Positions 1 through 8,055 of a stretch of DNA of 64,000 nt are shown here, piece after piece. The notes below the pieces were generated by a model that was not told where the DNA came from, did no database searches, and was given only the letters and a program-made list of their open reading frames with translations. The stretch is from Lysinibacter sp. HNR. GTDB lineage: Bacteria > Actinomycetota > Actinomycetes > Actinomycetales > Microbacteriaceae. The translations under genes and the position numbers were made by a program. Location of the stretch: assembly GCF_029760935.1 (NCBI RefSeq), contig NZ_CP121684.1, forward strand, positions 1,364,001 to 1,428,000, given 5' to 3'. How positions within the stretch are numbered: the stretch's first letter is position 1; each line of letters opens with the position of its first letter.

Positions 1-2821
1 GCTGCAAAATCAGCGTGATAGCAGCCGTGATGAGCATCGGGAGCGCATCAATCAGACCCTCGATCAGAGCGAGGAGCAATTGAATACCCGCCTCAATGAT
101 GAGCGGAAGGTTGTCGATAATCGCACCCAAAAGCTCCATCACCAAATCAATCACAGTCGCGACCCATGTTGGCAATGTTTCGAGAATCCCAGAAAGCAGA
201 GCGAGGAGTAATTGTATTCCTGCCTCGATAATCAGAGGAAGACTTGAAATGATCGCGCTCAAAAGTTGCGCCACCAAATCAATTGCAGCTCGTATGAGTG
301 CAGGCACCGCGACAATGATTCCATTCACAAGCGCCATGAGTAGCCGAACGCCCGCCTCAATAACCATCGGCAGACTTGCAACTAGCGCAGTCAGAAGCCC
401 TGCAAGCAGCTGCACTGTGCCCTCTACCAGAAGAGGCAGCGCGGTCACTAATCCTTCTACGAGAGCTGTGACGAGCATTAACGCCCCGTTAATAATCATT
501 GGCAGGTTATCGATAATCGCGGTGATTAGTCCCTGCATGAGGGTGACAGCCCCAGATACGAGGAGGGGGATTGACGCGACGATACCTTCGACAAGAGCGG
601 TCACGATCCCGGTTGCTGCCTCCAAAATCACCGGTACCATCGCCAGAATCGAGGCGATGAGTTGCGGGATCATGGTTACGATCTTCTCTATGACGCCTGG
701 TAGCGCCGCAACCATCTGATCAATCATCCCGGTAAGGCCCGAGACGATACCGCTCGCATCCCCGCCAGAGGACGCGACCACAGCCATGAGTACGCCGATA
801 ATTCCCAGAGGCCCAGCGAGCATCCGCAGCGGGCCAAGAAGGCCCGCGAGCACACCGCCAAACATGGGTAGCTTCGAGAGTAGCCCCACGATGCCGCCAC
901 CGGACAGGACAACCAGCGCACCACCGAGGGCAACCACGGCGGGGTGAAGACTCGACAAAACATCCTTGACTCCGCTGAACCCTGGGCCAGCTTTTCCTAT
1001 GCTCGCGCCGAGTTTCTCAAACGTGGGTGCGAGTGCATCCACGCCCTGACGTAGCCAGGTCACCGCAGGAGTCACAATCGAGGTAATAGCGGTCGCTAAA
1101 CCTGTCAGGATCGGGAGTACTGCTGACCCGATACGCACAGCCAGACCCTGAAAAGTAACGCCCAGGGTACGGACAGACCCGCGAAACGCACCGAACTTTT
1201 TCTTGTCCGTTTCATCCAGGACGATACCAAGCTCAGCGGCTTTACCCGTAAGCTCCGCGATTCCCTCAGCACCCCGATTAAGAAATGGGAGCATGGCGGT
1301 TCCTGACCGCCCAAACATTTGTACGGCCAGAGCGGTTTTCTCTGGCCCGTCCGCCATATTTTTAAACCGATTCGCCACCTCGGGTAGCAGATCAGACATT
1401 TCACGGATGTTACCTTTAGCGTCAGTAATCCTTGTACCGAGCTTCTGAGACATCTCAGCCGCAGCCTCAGATGAGTCCGAGGCTGATTCGAGCTTCCGCG
1501 AGAAAATCGTCAACGACGTATTCGCTGCCTCAGTATCCATGCCGGAGAGCTGCATAGCCCCACGCAGCCCCGACACCTGTTCTACCGTGCCGCCGATGAT
1601 GCGCTGTAGAGCGTTTACCGAGCCGGTCAGGCTGGTAAACGCTTTGACACCGATAGCTGCGACCGCAACCAGGCTCGTGCCAAGTACGGTGGCCCCGGTA
1701 GTGATACCTGAGGCTATTGACTGTCCTATACGGACAGCGACAGCACCGACACTAGAGCCAATTTTTTGTAGCCCTGAGAGCATCGAGCTGCCAAGCGCAG
1801 CCATGCCGGTGAGTGCGGCACCACCCATACCCGACAGCCCACCCGCAACAGAGGAAACCACCCCGCGCGCAGCAGGGCCAACCACGCCACCCAGTTTCGA
1901 GAACATCCCCGAAACCTGCGTGGTGACCGGGGACATCCACGTAGAAACCTTTGATCCGAGCTGCACAAATGGCGTTGCGACTTTCATAGCCGCAGCCGCA
2001 GCGTATTGTCCCATCGGTGCAAAAGCCGACCCGACATAGCTGCCGATACCTGCCATCCACCGAGTAGACGATGACCACGCAGCAGCGAGTTTTCCGCCCA
2101 CTGCTGTAGCCATCGACGTGAAACTTTTGCTCACAGCCGCAGCAGCATTGCGAGCTAACCCACCAAGCTTTGTCAGCCCGGTCACATCCGAGACGGCACG
2201 CATCAGACCACCCACAGACCCCGCAAGACCCGTAAAAGCAGACTGAGCAGCATTCGCATCCGACCATCCCGCACGAAGATTCTGAGTCATCGCACGAAAC
2301 CCGCCACTGGTAGCAGTGGCCGCCGCAGCCGACGCGGTTGTCGCAGCAGTAAGCGCCGTCTGTGCAGCCTGTAGCCGCTGAGACGCAGCAGTCACCGCGT
2401 CAGTAGCCGCTTGGTGAGACCGCCTAGCAGAGGCCAGTTTTTCCTCAGCCGCGATTGCCCGGGCAGATCCCTCACCACTTTTAGCCACAGCCTCAACCAG
2501 CTGAGCCTCCGCCACGCGAACCTTGCCGGCCTCGTCTTGTTGTTTGAGGCGAGCACGTGACAGGGCAGTACTGGCAGATGTCACCTCGCGCTGCATACCG
2601 CGCAGCTCTGCCGCGCCCAGGTTGCCCGCACTCGCAGACAGTGAGGATTTCAGGTCGCGGCCGAGCATCCGCCCAGTACGCGTACCTACCTCGCTAAAGC
2701 CGCCTTCAACCGCTTTCGCGCCAGCCGCCCCAGCATCTTTCGCACCTTTTGAGACTGAGGATTTAAAGCCCTTCATCTCAGGGATGATGGCTATATGCGC
2801 TGATCCGACCTCAGACGACAT
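1..2821 (-). CDS. Phage tape-measure protein (N-terminal ~940 residues, cut by window edge)
   Basis: Sets tail length and fills the tail tube; in siphophages it is the longest gene and follows the tail chaperones, as here. The frame is open from ATG at 2821 to the edge. A strong Shine-Dalgarno (AGGGGGTGA) lies just upstream. Residues ~1-190 are Ala/Lys/Glu-rich and probably coiled coil. A Gly/Ala/Ser-rich region with hydrophobic stretches follows to ~650. From ~730 there is a tandem array of 44-residue hydrophobic repeats built on LP-xx-IEAG-xx-LL-xx-L, with a DNA period of 132 bp (homologous positions near 86, 218, 350, 482 and 614). The start is firm; the C-terminus is outside the window. 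Confidence 0.93.
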   Translation of the reverse strand, partial: MSSEVGSAHIAIIPEMKGFKSSVSKGAKDAGAAGAKAVEGGFSEVGTRTGRMLGRDLKSSLSASAGNLGAAELRGMQREVTSASTALSRARLKQQDEAGKVRVAEAQLVEAVAKSGEGSARAIAAEEKLASARRSHQAATDAVTAASQRLQAAQTALTAATTASAAAATATSGGFRAMTQNLRAGWSDANAAQSAFTGLAGSVGGLMRAVSDVTGLTKLGGLARNAAAAVSKSFTSMATAVGGKLAAAWSSSTRWMAGIGSYVGSAFAPMGQYAAAAAMKVATPFVQLGSKVSTWMSPVTTQVSGMFSKLGGVVGPAARGVVSSVAGGLSGMGGAALTGMAALGSSMLSGLQKIGSSVGAVAVRIGQSIASGITTGATVLGTSLVAVAAIGVKAFTSLTGSVNALQRIIGGTVEQVSGLRGAMQLSGMDTEAANTSLTIFSRKLESASDSSEAAAEMSQKLGTRITDAKGNIREMSDLLPEVANRFKNMADGPEKTALAVQMFGRSGTAMLPFLNRGAEGIAELTGKAAELGIVLDETDKKKFGAFRGSVRTLGVTFQGLAVRIGSAVLPILTGLATAITSIVTPAVTWLRQGVDALAPTFEKLGASIGKAGPGFSGVKDVLSSLHPAVVALGGALVVLSGGGIVGLLSKLPMFGGVLAGLLGPLRMLAGPLGIIGVLMAVVASSGGDASGIVSGLTGMIDQMVAALPGVIEKIVTMIPQLIASILAMVPVILEAATGIVTALVEGIVASIPLLVSGAVTLMQGLITAIIDNLPMIINGALMLVTALVEGLVTALPLLVEGTVQLLAGLLTALVASLPMVIEAGVRLLMALVNGIIVAVPALIRAAIDLVAQLLSAIISSLPLIIEAGIQLLLALLSGILETLPTWVATVIDLVMELLGAIIDNLPLIIEAGIQLLLALIEGLIDALPMLITAAITLILQ
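57..660 (-). repeat. Tandem 132-bp repeats inside the tape-measure gene
   Basis: About five diverged 44-codon units encode LLxALIxxLPxxIEAG-type hydrophobic helical repeats. The words around GCGAGGAG at 70 and 202, and CCCGCCTCAAT-like words at 86, 218 and 350, keep an exact 132-bp phase. The array may continue beyond position 1. Tape-measure repeats are known in siphophages and can change tail length by unit gain or loss. Confidence 0.7.
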
Positions 2822-2839
2822 GACTCACCCCCTTTGCGG

Positions 2840-3238
2840 TTATTGAAAAACAATCCCCGCATCAAGCTCAGCGGTAGCTATGGCGATTTCATCCGCAGAT
2901 GCACCAGCCTCTTTTTTCCCCGGACGTTCAAGCGCCCATGGCATCAACTTTTTAGCGACATCAGGATTTGCAATCTGTGCACTCAGCGAAATAAGTTCAC
3001 TCGTCGATGCCGGGTATGCCCACCCGGCAAGTTCCGCGCCTAAAGCGGTGCCGGGGTCGGATGCTGCCGCCTCGATAAGAAGCTTGGCTTCGCCCCACGA
3101 AAGACCGTCGCCCAGATCAGACAGCCCCACACCGAAAGTTTCGCGAAGCGTGCGAGCCGCCTCCAGACGATGCTCAGTAATGATCTGGGCGACGGCTATT
3201 ATTCCGGGAGTGAAGCCTGGGAGATTCTCGTAAAAACA
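2840..3238 (-). CDS. Tail assembly chaperone, frameshift extension (T part of G-T)
   Basis: This frame is open from just after a TGA at about 3241 to the stop at 2840 and lies -1 relative to the upstream chaperone ORF, overlapping its 3' end by about 40 nt. Overlapping ORFs between the major tail protein and the tape measure that make G and G-T chaperones by programmed frameshifting are a hallmark of long-tailed phages. There is no good ATG or Shine-Dalgarno at its head; a GTG at 3130 could give a 96-residue product but would discard conserved-looking upstream coding. The product is acidic with a Trp-containing centre. It probably exists only as a fusion to the upstream protein. Confidence 0.75.
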   Translation of the reverse strand, partial: CFYENLPGFTPGIIAVAQIITEHRLEAARTLRETFGVGLSDLGDGLSWGEAKLLIEAAASDPGTALGAELAGWAYPASTSELISLSAQIANPDVAKKLMPWALERPGKKEAGASADEIAIATAELDAGIVFQ

Positions 3239-3561
3239 TCAAAAAATTTGACTGCTAGAGCCATCGCTTCGGCAAGATTCTGCCGCGTAAATTCAGCTGC
3301 CGCTTTAGCCCCTCCGATTTTCGTCAGTAGAAGCTTGATCTGATCGACTGGGGAATCTGATGTTTCTGACAGCTCGTTAATAGTGTCAAGCGAAACGTTC
3401 AGTGGAAGCTCAATAATGGTGCCGTCAACGAAACGGCCTATAAAGTTTTTCTCTACAATAATGTACTTGATGTCCGGTGCTAATCCGGCGATAGCCTTAG
3501 CCTCGGCTTCCTCAGTCCAGCTATCAAAATCGTATACGGGTGGGGTGGTTTTTGTAGCCAC
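3199..3561 (-). CDS. Tail assembly chaperone (G-type)
   Basis: A 120-residue, mostly helical protein between the major tail gene and the frameshifted ORF, the canonical place for lambda G-like chaperones that keep the tape measure soluble while tail-tube subunits are added. The start ATG has AAGGAG-type sequence upstream. A stretch near residues 105-112 reads AAA TTT TTT GAT GTT TTT, a homopolymeric setting for -1 slippage, and the zero-frame stop TAA follows 10 codons later. Family assignment rests on size, position and the overlapping ORF, not on a diagnostic motif. Confidence 0.8.
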   Translation of the reverse strand: MATKTTPPVYDFDSWTEEAEAKAIAGLAPDIKYIIVEKNFIGRFVDGTIIELPLNVSLDTINELSETSDSPVDQIKLLLTKIGGAKAAAEFTRQNLAEAMALAVKFFDVFTRISQASLPE

Positions 3562-3650
3562 GGGTTTCTCCTTTTCGGGGTCGGGTATCGGGTAGTAACG
3601 CTGGCCAGAGCGCCCCGATCACACTCTGGCCAGCGGTCTAGAAAAAGGTT

Positions 3651-4499
3651 TTACGCCACAGTCACTGTCGGGCTATCTCCGCCTGTCAGATCGACCGCTC
3701 CCACTGCGAGCACACTCGGCGACGGCAGAGACACCTCGTACGGATCAGTACCTGATGTGGTAATTCCTGTGATACCTGTCACGCCTGACAGACCAGTAAG
3801 CGCAGCCGTAATATTTGCGGGAGTCGCATTATGTGCGATTGGGGGAGTAGCCGCGCCACCCAGTATCAGAGAGAAGGAGCCTCCTGTGGGCTTGCCCGCA
3901 ATGGCCACTGTCCAGGCGGTTTTGGCCGCCTCCGTGCTGGTGGGAGTGCCTAGCCACTGCCAGAACGGCGCGTTGTTAAACATGGCATGTTCCTGCCATG
4001 TGAAAGTCACCAGCGCACCCTCAACCGACCCGTGCTCCGATTTATCCGGCTCCACCGCCGTGACTGAAGCCACACCAATCTGCCGCTTTTCCATCCGATT
4101 TCGGTACTTAGTCACCACGAAGAGAATGAACTGGTTATCGGGCAGACTCGCGGAAACTTCGAGTACGCCGTTCTCATCAGGTTCTACCCCCTCGATGAGT
4201 CGCAGCACGGCAGCGTTTTGTTCAGCAAGGGCGATCTGAGTTTTTCTGGTACCATTACCCGCGAGGGTGTAGCCATTTTGAAAAAATAAAATTGGGTCTT
4301 CGTTTTCTCGTGTGGGGGCTGGGCCTCCGTCGACCTTATAAAGTCCCAGCTTTTTATACCCGGCGGGGAGGGTGATTGGACTCATCGCCAGTTGTGATTT
4401 CGATATAAAGTTTGCTGGAACCACGGGGGCGAATGCAGCCATGCCCGTGATCGGCACACCAACAGCAGAAAGATCATTTCCAAAAGAATCAGCAGCCAT
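3651..4499 (-). CDS. Major tail protein (tail tube subunit)
   Basis: A 282-residue protein upstream of the chaperones. It has the usual tube-protein features: an N-terminal segment with VPITGMAAFAP, a central beta-rich core with long charged strands (KYRNRMEKRQIG, GALVTFTWQEH), and a separate Gly/Thr/Ser-rich C-terminal region (about 205-282) that looks like an added Ig-like or decoration domain displayed on the tail exterior. It probably polymerises into the non-contractile tube around the tape measure. An AGGAG site precedes the ATG. The call is from position and architecture. Confidence 0.85.
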   Translation of the reverse strand: MAADSFGNDLSAVGVPITGMAAFAPVVPANFISKSQLAMSPITLPAGYKKLGLYKVDGGPAPTRENEDPILFFQNGYTLAGNGTRKTQIALAEQNAAVLRLIEGVEPDENGVLEVSASLPDNQFILFVVTKYRNRMEKRQIGVASVTAVEPDKSEHGSVEGALVTFTWQEHAMFNNAPFWQWLGTPTSTEAAKTAWTVAIAGKPTGGSFSLILGGAATPPIAHNATPANITAALTGLSGVTGITGITTSGTDPYEVSLPSPSVLAVGAVDLTGGDSPTVTVA

Positions 4500-4559
4500 G
4501 AAAGTTACTCCTTAAATGTAAATGGGCCTCGACTATGCGAGACCCATATGATTGATTAG

Positions 4560-4985
4560 TCAGTGGCTCCATGAGCCGCTTACGACGTATTTCGCCGTGA
4601 GATATCGCCGCGCCACATCTAGCTTCTCGCCCACTGGATACGGGCCATTGCACCCGTCCCAATCAACCGAGACGATGGGTGAGCCTGGTACGAGCGGCAG
4701 CGACTTATCAAATAAAACCGAGGCGAGCCATATGCCAAGCCGGTTAGCTGGGTAGTCGTAAGCCTTGGTGCCCGCCAGCACAGATGCCCCCACCGAGCGC
4801 TCAAATGTCACCCAGTCGCGCGGAGGGCCAGAGTCATCACGAATCACAACCAGCGGACGCACCAAGGGTGCCTGTAACCCGTCAGGTTCTTTATTTCCGA
4901 CCTCTAAATCATGACCGGCTAAAACAGCCTCGGCACGGATGTATTCAGTGAGCCACGCTTCGATATCTGGCGGCTCGACCCTCAT
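4560..4985 (-). CDS. Tail terminator / minor tail protein
   Basis: A 141-residue protein of the size and position of siphophage tail terminators (lambda gpU-like), which cap the growing tube and connect it to the head. The N-terminus (PPDIEAWLTEYIRAE) and the central RPLVVIRDDSG strand are typical of this group in actinophages. It starts by a 4-bp ATGA overlap with the upstream gene, so the two are probably translationally coupled. No catalytic motif is seen. Confidence 0.7.
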   Translation of the reverse strand: MRVEPPDIEAWLTEYIRAEAVLAGHDLEVGNKEPDGLQAPLVRPLVVIRDDSGPPRDWVTFERSVGASVLAGTKAYDYPANRLGIWLASVLFDKSLPLVPGSPIVSVDWDGCNGPYPVGEKLDVARRYLTAKYVVSGSWSH

Positions 4986-5272
4986 TTCTTTGCCGCTCTC
5001 AGTGAACGGGCAAGATTACCGGTTTTCGCCTCAATGAGAAGCGTCTTTTCATCTCTGCCCACTACACGTAGCACCCGTCGATATTTTGCCTCGTGATACT
5101 CGATAGCGATCTTGTCTTTGTACTCACCCGTGTCTACCGGCGCATTCGCTTTAGCCTCAGCAAGCGAGCTCTCACCAGCTTCTTTTACAAGCTTTTCAAC
5201 TTTTGGTGACCTAAGTGCCGTATCAAACCACTGCTTGTTTGGTCGAAAATTAACATCTCCACTGCGAGCCAT
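4982..5272 (-). CDS. HK97 gp10-like head-tail / neck protein
   Basis: A 96-residue protein with the gp10-family pattern: an N-terminal helix, EAKANAPVDTGEYKDKI (the widespread AP-VDTG-LR-like motif) and a short strand-rich middle. It acts at the head-tail interface. I chose ATG 5272 rather than 5296 because GAGGAG sits 7 nt upstream of 5272, while the longer start lies inside the previous gene without a ribosome site. It overlaps the terminator gene by 4 bp. Confidence 0.8.
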   Translation of the reverse strand: MARSGDVNFRPNKQWFDTALRSPKVEKLVKEAGESSLAEAKANAPVDTGEYKDKIAIEYHEAKYRRVLRVVGRDEKTLLIEAKTGNLARSLRAAKK

Positions 5273-5282
5273 AGCGCACTCC

Positions 5283-5624
5283 TCAGCCCTTGTCATTCTT
5301 AAGCGGCACCTCCCTGAAAGGCCGCCACCCCGTAAAAGGATTTACATCAGCAGAGGGAACAGCCTCGACTATGTAAACTTCACCGTCCGCGACAATCTGA
5401 TCGCCCTCATGCACATCACTATCTGGTGGACAAAAAAGGCTTTTCATTGTCAAAATTTGGTTTCGTGTAGCACTCTGTGTAGACACAGAGGAGGACGAGG
5501 CTACCCATGCACCATGAATCTCCACCTCAACCCAGCTCGTCCCTGCGACGGTTCGGTCAGAGTTGTAGGGGTCTGGTATCCGCTCATGCCGCCGACGAAT
5601 AACCGTCTGTCCAAACTCAAACAC
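5283..5624 (-). CDS. Head-tail stopper / head closure protein
   Basis: A 113-residue beta-rich protein between the connector and gp10-like genes. The sequence reads like head-closure proteins (gp16/SPP1-like role): an N-terminal RRRHERIPDPYNSD segment and a central GDQIVADGEVYIVEA strand pair typical of small SH3-like phage barrels. It would seal DNA in the head and dock the tail. Function is inferred from gene order and fold pattern. Confidence 0.7.
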   Translation of the reverse strand: MFEFGQTVIRRRHERIPDPYNSDRTVAGTSWVEVEIHGAWVASSSSVSTQSATRNQILTMKSLFCPPDSDVHEGDQIVADGEVYIVEAVPSADVNPFTGWRPFREVPLKNDKG

Positions 5625-5632
5625 GCTGCCTC

Positions 5633-5995
5633 CTAAGTGCCGGGTTCCTCAGGCCACACCCGCGACACAATATCTCCCCGAGGAAAACTCCCCACAGGCC
5701 CCGTGTCAGACGAATCAGCAGAACACAGCGCTCGTAGAGTCGCGCGGTCATCCGGTGAAAAAACCGACTCCACGCTGACATACTCCACACCCGCAGACCC
5801 AACCCGCTGTGTTTTTATGAATCGAGACCCGCGCCCTGTTACCTCCCGAGCAATCGCTGTCAGGATAGCAATCGCCGTGTCACGATCACGCCCCGGTGGG
5901 AGGCTATCGAGACAGGGGGCGATGGTGCGTGCGTAGCCCAGCACACGTAGCGCGTCATTACTATCTGCACCCTTGATGTCTTCTGCATCAATCAC
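5633..5995 (-). CDS. Head-tail connector / adaptor protein
   Basis: A 120-residue, largely helical protein (LRVLGYARTIAPCLDSLPPG, DTAIAILTAIAREVTGRG) directly downstream of capsid genes, as expected for the gp6/gp15-type adaptor ring under the portal. The Arg/Gly-rich middle (GRGSRFIKTQRVG) is common in actinophage adaptors. It is followed 9 nt later by the stopper gene. Confidence 0.65.
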   Translation of the reverse strand: MIDAEDIKGADSNDALRVLGYARTIAPCLDSLPPGRDRDTAIAILTAIAREVTGRGSRFIKTQRVGSAGVEYVSVESVFSPDDRATLRALCSADSSDTGPVGSFPRGDIVSRVWPEEPGT

Positions 5996-6012
5996 ACCAT
6001 CACCCCTTGCTA

Positions 6013-6303
6013 TCAGTCGCTTGCTTTGATCAGGCCAATCGAGACCCCATGCTGGATACTGGACTGGGCGAATTCAGCACCATTCACGACAGCACCGCGA
6101 TACAGGTACCGCTCCTGTCCATCACTCATACGGAGGACTACAGCAGCACCGGTAACGGTGTAGAGGGTCGCTTTTGGTTCTACCTCGGCTGCCGCCGCGA
6201 CGACCGCGGCCTTTTCAGCCTCCGCCGCCTTAGCCGCCTTCTCCGCAGCTTCCTTGGCAGCCTTCTCTTCTGCCGCCTTCTGCGCGGCTGTCTGGCCCGC
6301 CAT
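6013..6303 (-). CDS. Small phage virion-region protein with Ala/Lys/Glu-rich N-terminus
   Basis: A 96-residue protein. Residues ~5-45 are almost only A, K, E and Q and should form one helix or coiled coil. Residues ~46-96 look like a compact beta domain (YTVTGAAVVLRMSDGQERYLYRG). The ATG overlaps the stop of the major capsid gene, so translation is coupled. Similar small proteins are often found right after capsid genes in actinophages, but their role is unknown; no function is assigned. Confidence 0.6.
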   Translation of the reverse strand: MAGQTAAQKAAEEKAAKEAAEKAAKAAEAEKAAVVAAAAEVEPKATLYTVTGAAVVLRMSDGQERYLYRGAVVNGAEFAQSSIQHGVSIGLIKASD

Positions 6304-7217
6304 CAGAGGCCCGTCCCTGTCAGCTTGACACCAGCGAGCGGCTCAAGAACCACCGGAACAGTCACACGGCGACCCCGAACCTTATAGCCCTCCGTGTCAT
6401 CATCACGAATGATTTTCGACTCGACTCCGACGCCACCAGCAGAGGCGTAACCAGGCCCGCCAATTTTCTCCTCCGCCATGCCGCCGAGCTGATCGCGATC
6501 CAGCAGCAGTGGATCTGCCCCCTGGAAATGCGGCGTGGTCGCCCACGTCAGACCGAGGGCATTCACAGGAAGATTTCCAGCAATCGCAGTCTCGCCCTGC
6601 TCGCGAGGCAATGCTTTGTCATCAATGAGCATCGCAATAATCTCAGCGTACTGATCAGCGCGAAGCACCGCTGTTTCAAGTTCAAGCCCCGTGCCCATCT
6701 CGGCGCGTTCAGCTTGGATAGTGAGGATAGATTTGACGGCTTTCCCCGCACTAGTCCAGGGGCCAGCAGCAAACGAGGTGGTCACCTTCGAGGCGATCAC
6801 CGCCATGGCAACCCGGTCAACGTGACGCACCACTGTGTTGGACACGCGAAGCAGTGCTTTATTGATGTATCCAATGCCCTGACGGGCGATCTTCTCATCG
6901 GAGATAATCGTGTCTAATCCCCACTTGATGGTGCGCGCAGAAGCAATTTCCCCGTCATCGAGCGTCACGAGGGGATATTCACCGAGTGGTGTGATCGCCT
7001 CCGGGCTGTCAGAGGCAAAAATCTCTTCTCCGGTCTCGTAGAAAATACCGCCCCCGGTTGCGTCAAGGCGTCCCTGTAAAAGGTAATCTGCAATGAACTG
7101 CATTTTTGTCAGGTCAGCGAGGCGTTTAGCAATCGCCTGCTTATTGGTGAGCAGCATGTGTAGCTGCTCCGTGGTGAGCTTCCCCTCGGGGTGCCTCACC
7201 GGATACGTGTAACCCAT
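6303..7217 (-). CDS. Major capsid protein (HK97 fold)
   Basis: A 304-residue protein between decoration protein and connectors. It has helical N-terminal sequence, a long central spine-helix-like region and C-terminal beta sequence (VTVPVVLEPLAGVKLTG). Several features match major capsid proteins of the 300-350 residue class in Actinobacteria phages (FIADYLLQGR, EEIFASDSPE near residues 40-75). A protease/scaffold gene upstream fits a capsid that is matured by cleavage. The start ATG is preceded by AGAGAGGACAC. Confidence 0.85.
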   Translation of the reverse strand: MGYTYPVRHPEGKLTTEQLHMLLTNKQAIAKRLADLTKMQFIADYLLQGRLDATGGGIFYETGEEIFASDSPEAITPLGEYPLVTLDDGEIASARTIKWGLDTIISDEKIARQGIGYINKALLRVSNTVVRHVDRVAMAVIASKVTTSFAAGPWTSAGKAVKSILTIQAERAEMGTGLELETAVLRADQYAEIIAMLIDDKALPREQGETAIAGNLPVNALGLTWATTPHFQGADPLLLDRDQLGGMAEEKIGGPGYASAGGVGVESKIIRDDDTEGYKVRGRRVTVPVVLEPLAGVKLTGTGL

Positions 7218-7231
7218 TTTTGTGTCCTCTC

Positions 7232-7582
7232 TTAGACCAGTACGTCTATAACGTCGTCAGCGGCAGCCGCAGCTTCGAGCGCGATACCGAGCTTGTTGGT
7301 GCCGCCCGTGGTGGCCTTACCACCTGCGGCTGCGGTCACCGTGGCACCCGCAGGGATGACACTAGCGACGGTGAGGCGCTGGACACCGCCAGCAAACACA
7401 ACCACGTCGTCCCCAGCCGCTGCGTCGAACCCAGCAACGCCGACAACTTTCGCGGAATCCACCCCGGCGTGTGCAACGGTACGGTTGCCGGTGACTTCGA
7501 CCAGATGGCCACCAGTGACAGCGGCGGAAGCCTTATACGTCACCGACTGACCGGGCTTGAATTTGGGCAGATAGTCACTCAT
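7232..7582 (-). CDS. Capsid decoration protein (DUF2190-like)
   Basis: A 116-residue, Ala/Val/Gly-rich, all-beta-looking protein. The pattern of PGQSVTYKASAAVTGGHLVEVTG followed by VVGVAGFDAAAGDDVVVFAGGVQ is typical of DUF2190-type capsid-stabilising proteins, which bind the mature head surface. It starts in a 4-bp overlap with the protease/scaffold gene and precedes the capsid gene by 14 nt, the usual protease-decoration-capsid order. Confidence 0.8.
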   Translation of the reverse strand: MSDYLPKFKPGQSVTYKASAAVTGGHLVEVTGNRTVAHAGVDSAKVVGVAGFDAAAGDDVVVFAGGVQRLTVASVIPAGATVTAAAGGKATTGGTNKLGIALEAAAAADDVIDVLV

Positions 7583-8055
7583 CGGGTTACCTCCTCGGTA
7601 TCAGCCCAGCCAGCCTGGGCAATCAGCGCCTGATCGGCAGAGAGGCCATCGTCAGAGTGTCCAATTTCTGCGACCGGCACGGCCTTATTTTCTGGAAGCG
7701 TCGCGAGGAAGGCCACGGTTCCGGCCTCATCATTATCAAGCTGCGCGCGAATCGCATCCTTCGATGCGGCGGCGATACGTCCCTGGCGGAGTGCCGCCGT
7801 CACGATACCGTCACGACGTGCGCTTTCCTGCTCCGCCCGTGCTTCTGCGCCTGCACGAGCATTCGCTTGCAGATCAGCCAGTACAGTCTCGTCAATTGCG
7901 GTGAAGCCAGCGGGCAATTCCGTTGCCTTGGGCGTTGGTTCGACCTGCTCCGCGAGACTCTCATCTACAGCAGCGAGAAGCTGCTCGTCAGAGATTGCGG
8001 CATCGGTCACACCGAGCCGCTCACGAAGCCCAGCCTTGAAAGCGTCAAAATCCAT
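7579..8055 (-). CDS. Nested in-frame scaffold protein inside the protease gene
   Basis: ATG 8055 lies in frame with the protease ORF and is preceded by AAAGGAG at an ideal 6-7 nt spacing, which is unusual for an internal Met. The resulting 158-residue protein begins MDFDAFKAGLRERLG and contains exactly the helical scaffold part. Lambda C/Nu3 is the known precedent for protease and scaffold sharing one C-terminus. Sequence supports initiation; production is inferred. Confidence 0.6.
   Translation of the reverse strand: MDFDAFKAGLRERLGVTDAAISDEQLLAAVDESLAEQVEPTPKATELPAGFTAIDETVLADLQANARAGAEARAEQESARRDGIVTAALRQGRIAAASKDAIRAQLDNDEAGTVAFLATLPENKAVPVAEIGHSDDGLSADQALIAQAGWADTEEVTR

Noticed and set aside
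1539-2039. Long + strand ORF opposite the tape-measure gene
   Set aside because: It is the antisense shadow of a continuous minus-strand frame that encodes a recognisable tape measure; no ribosome site.
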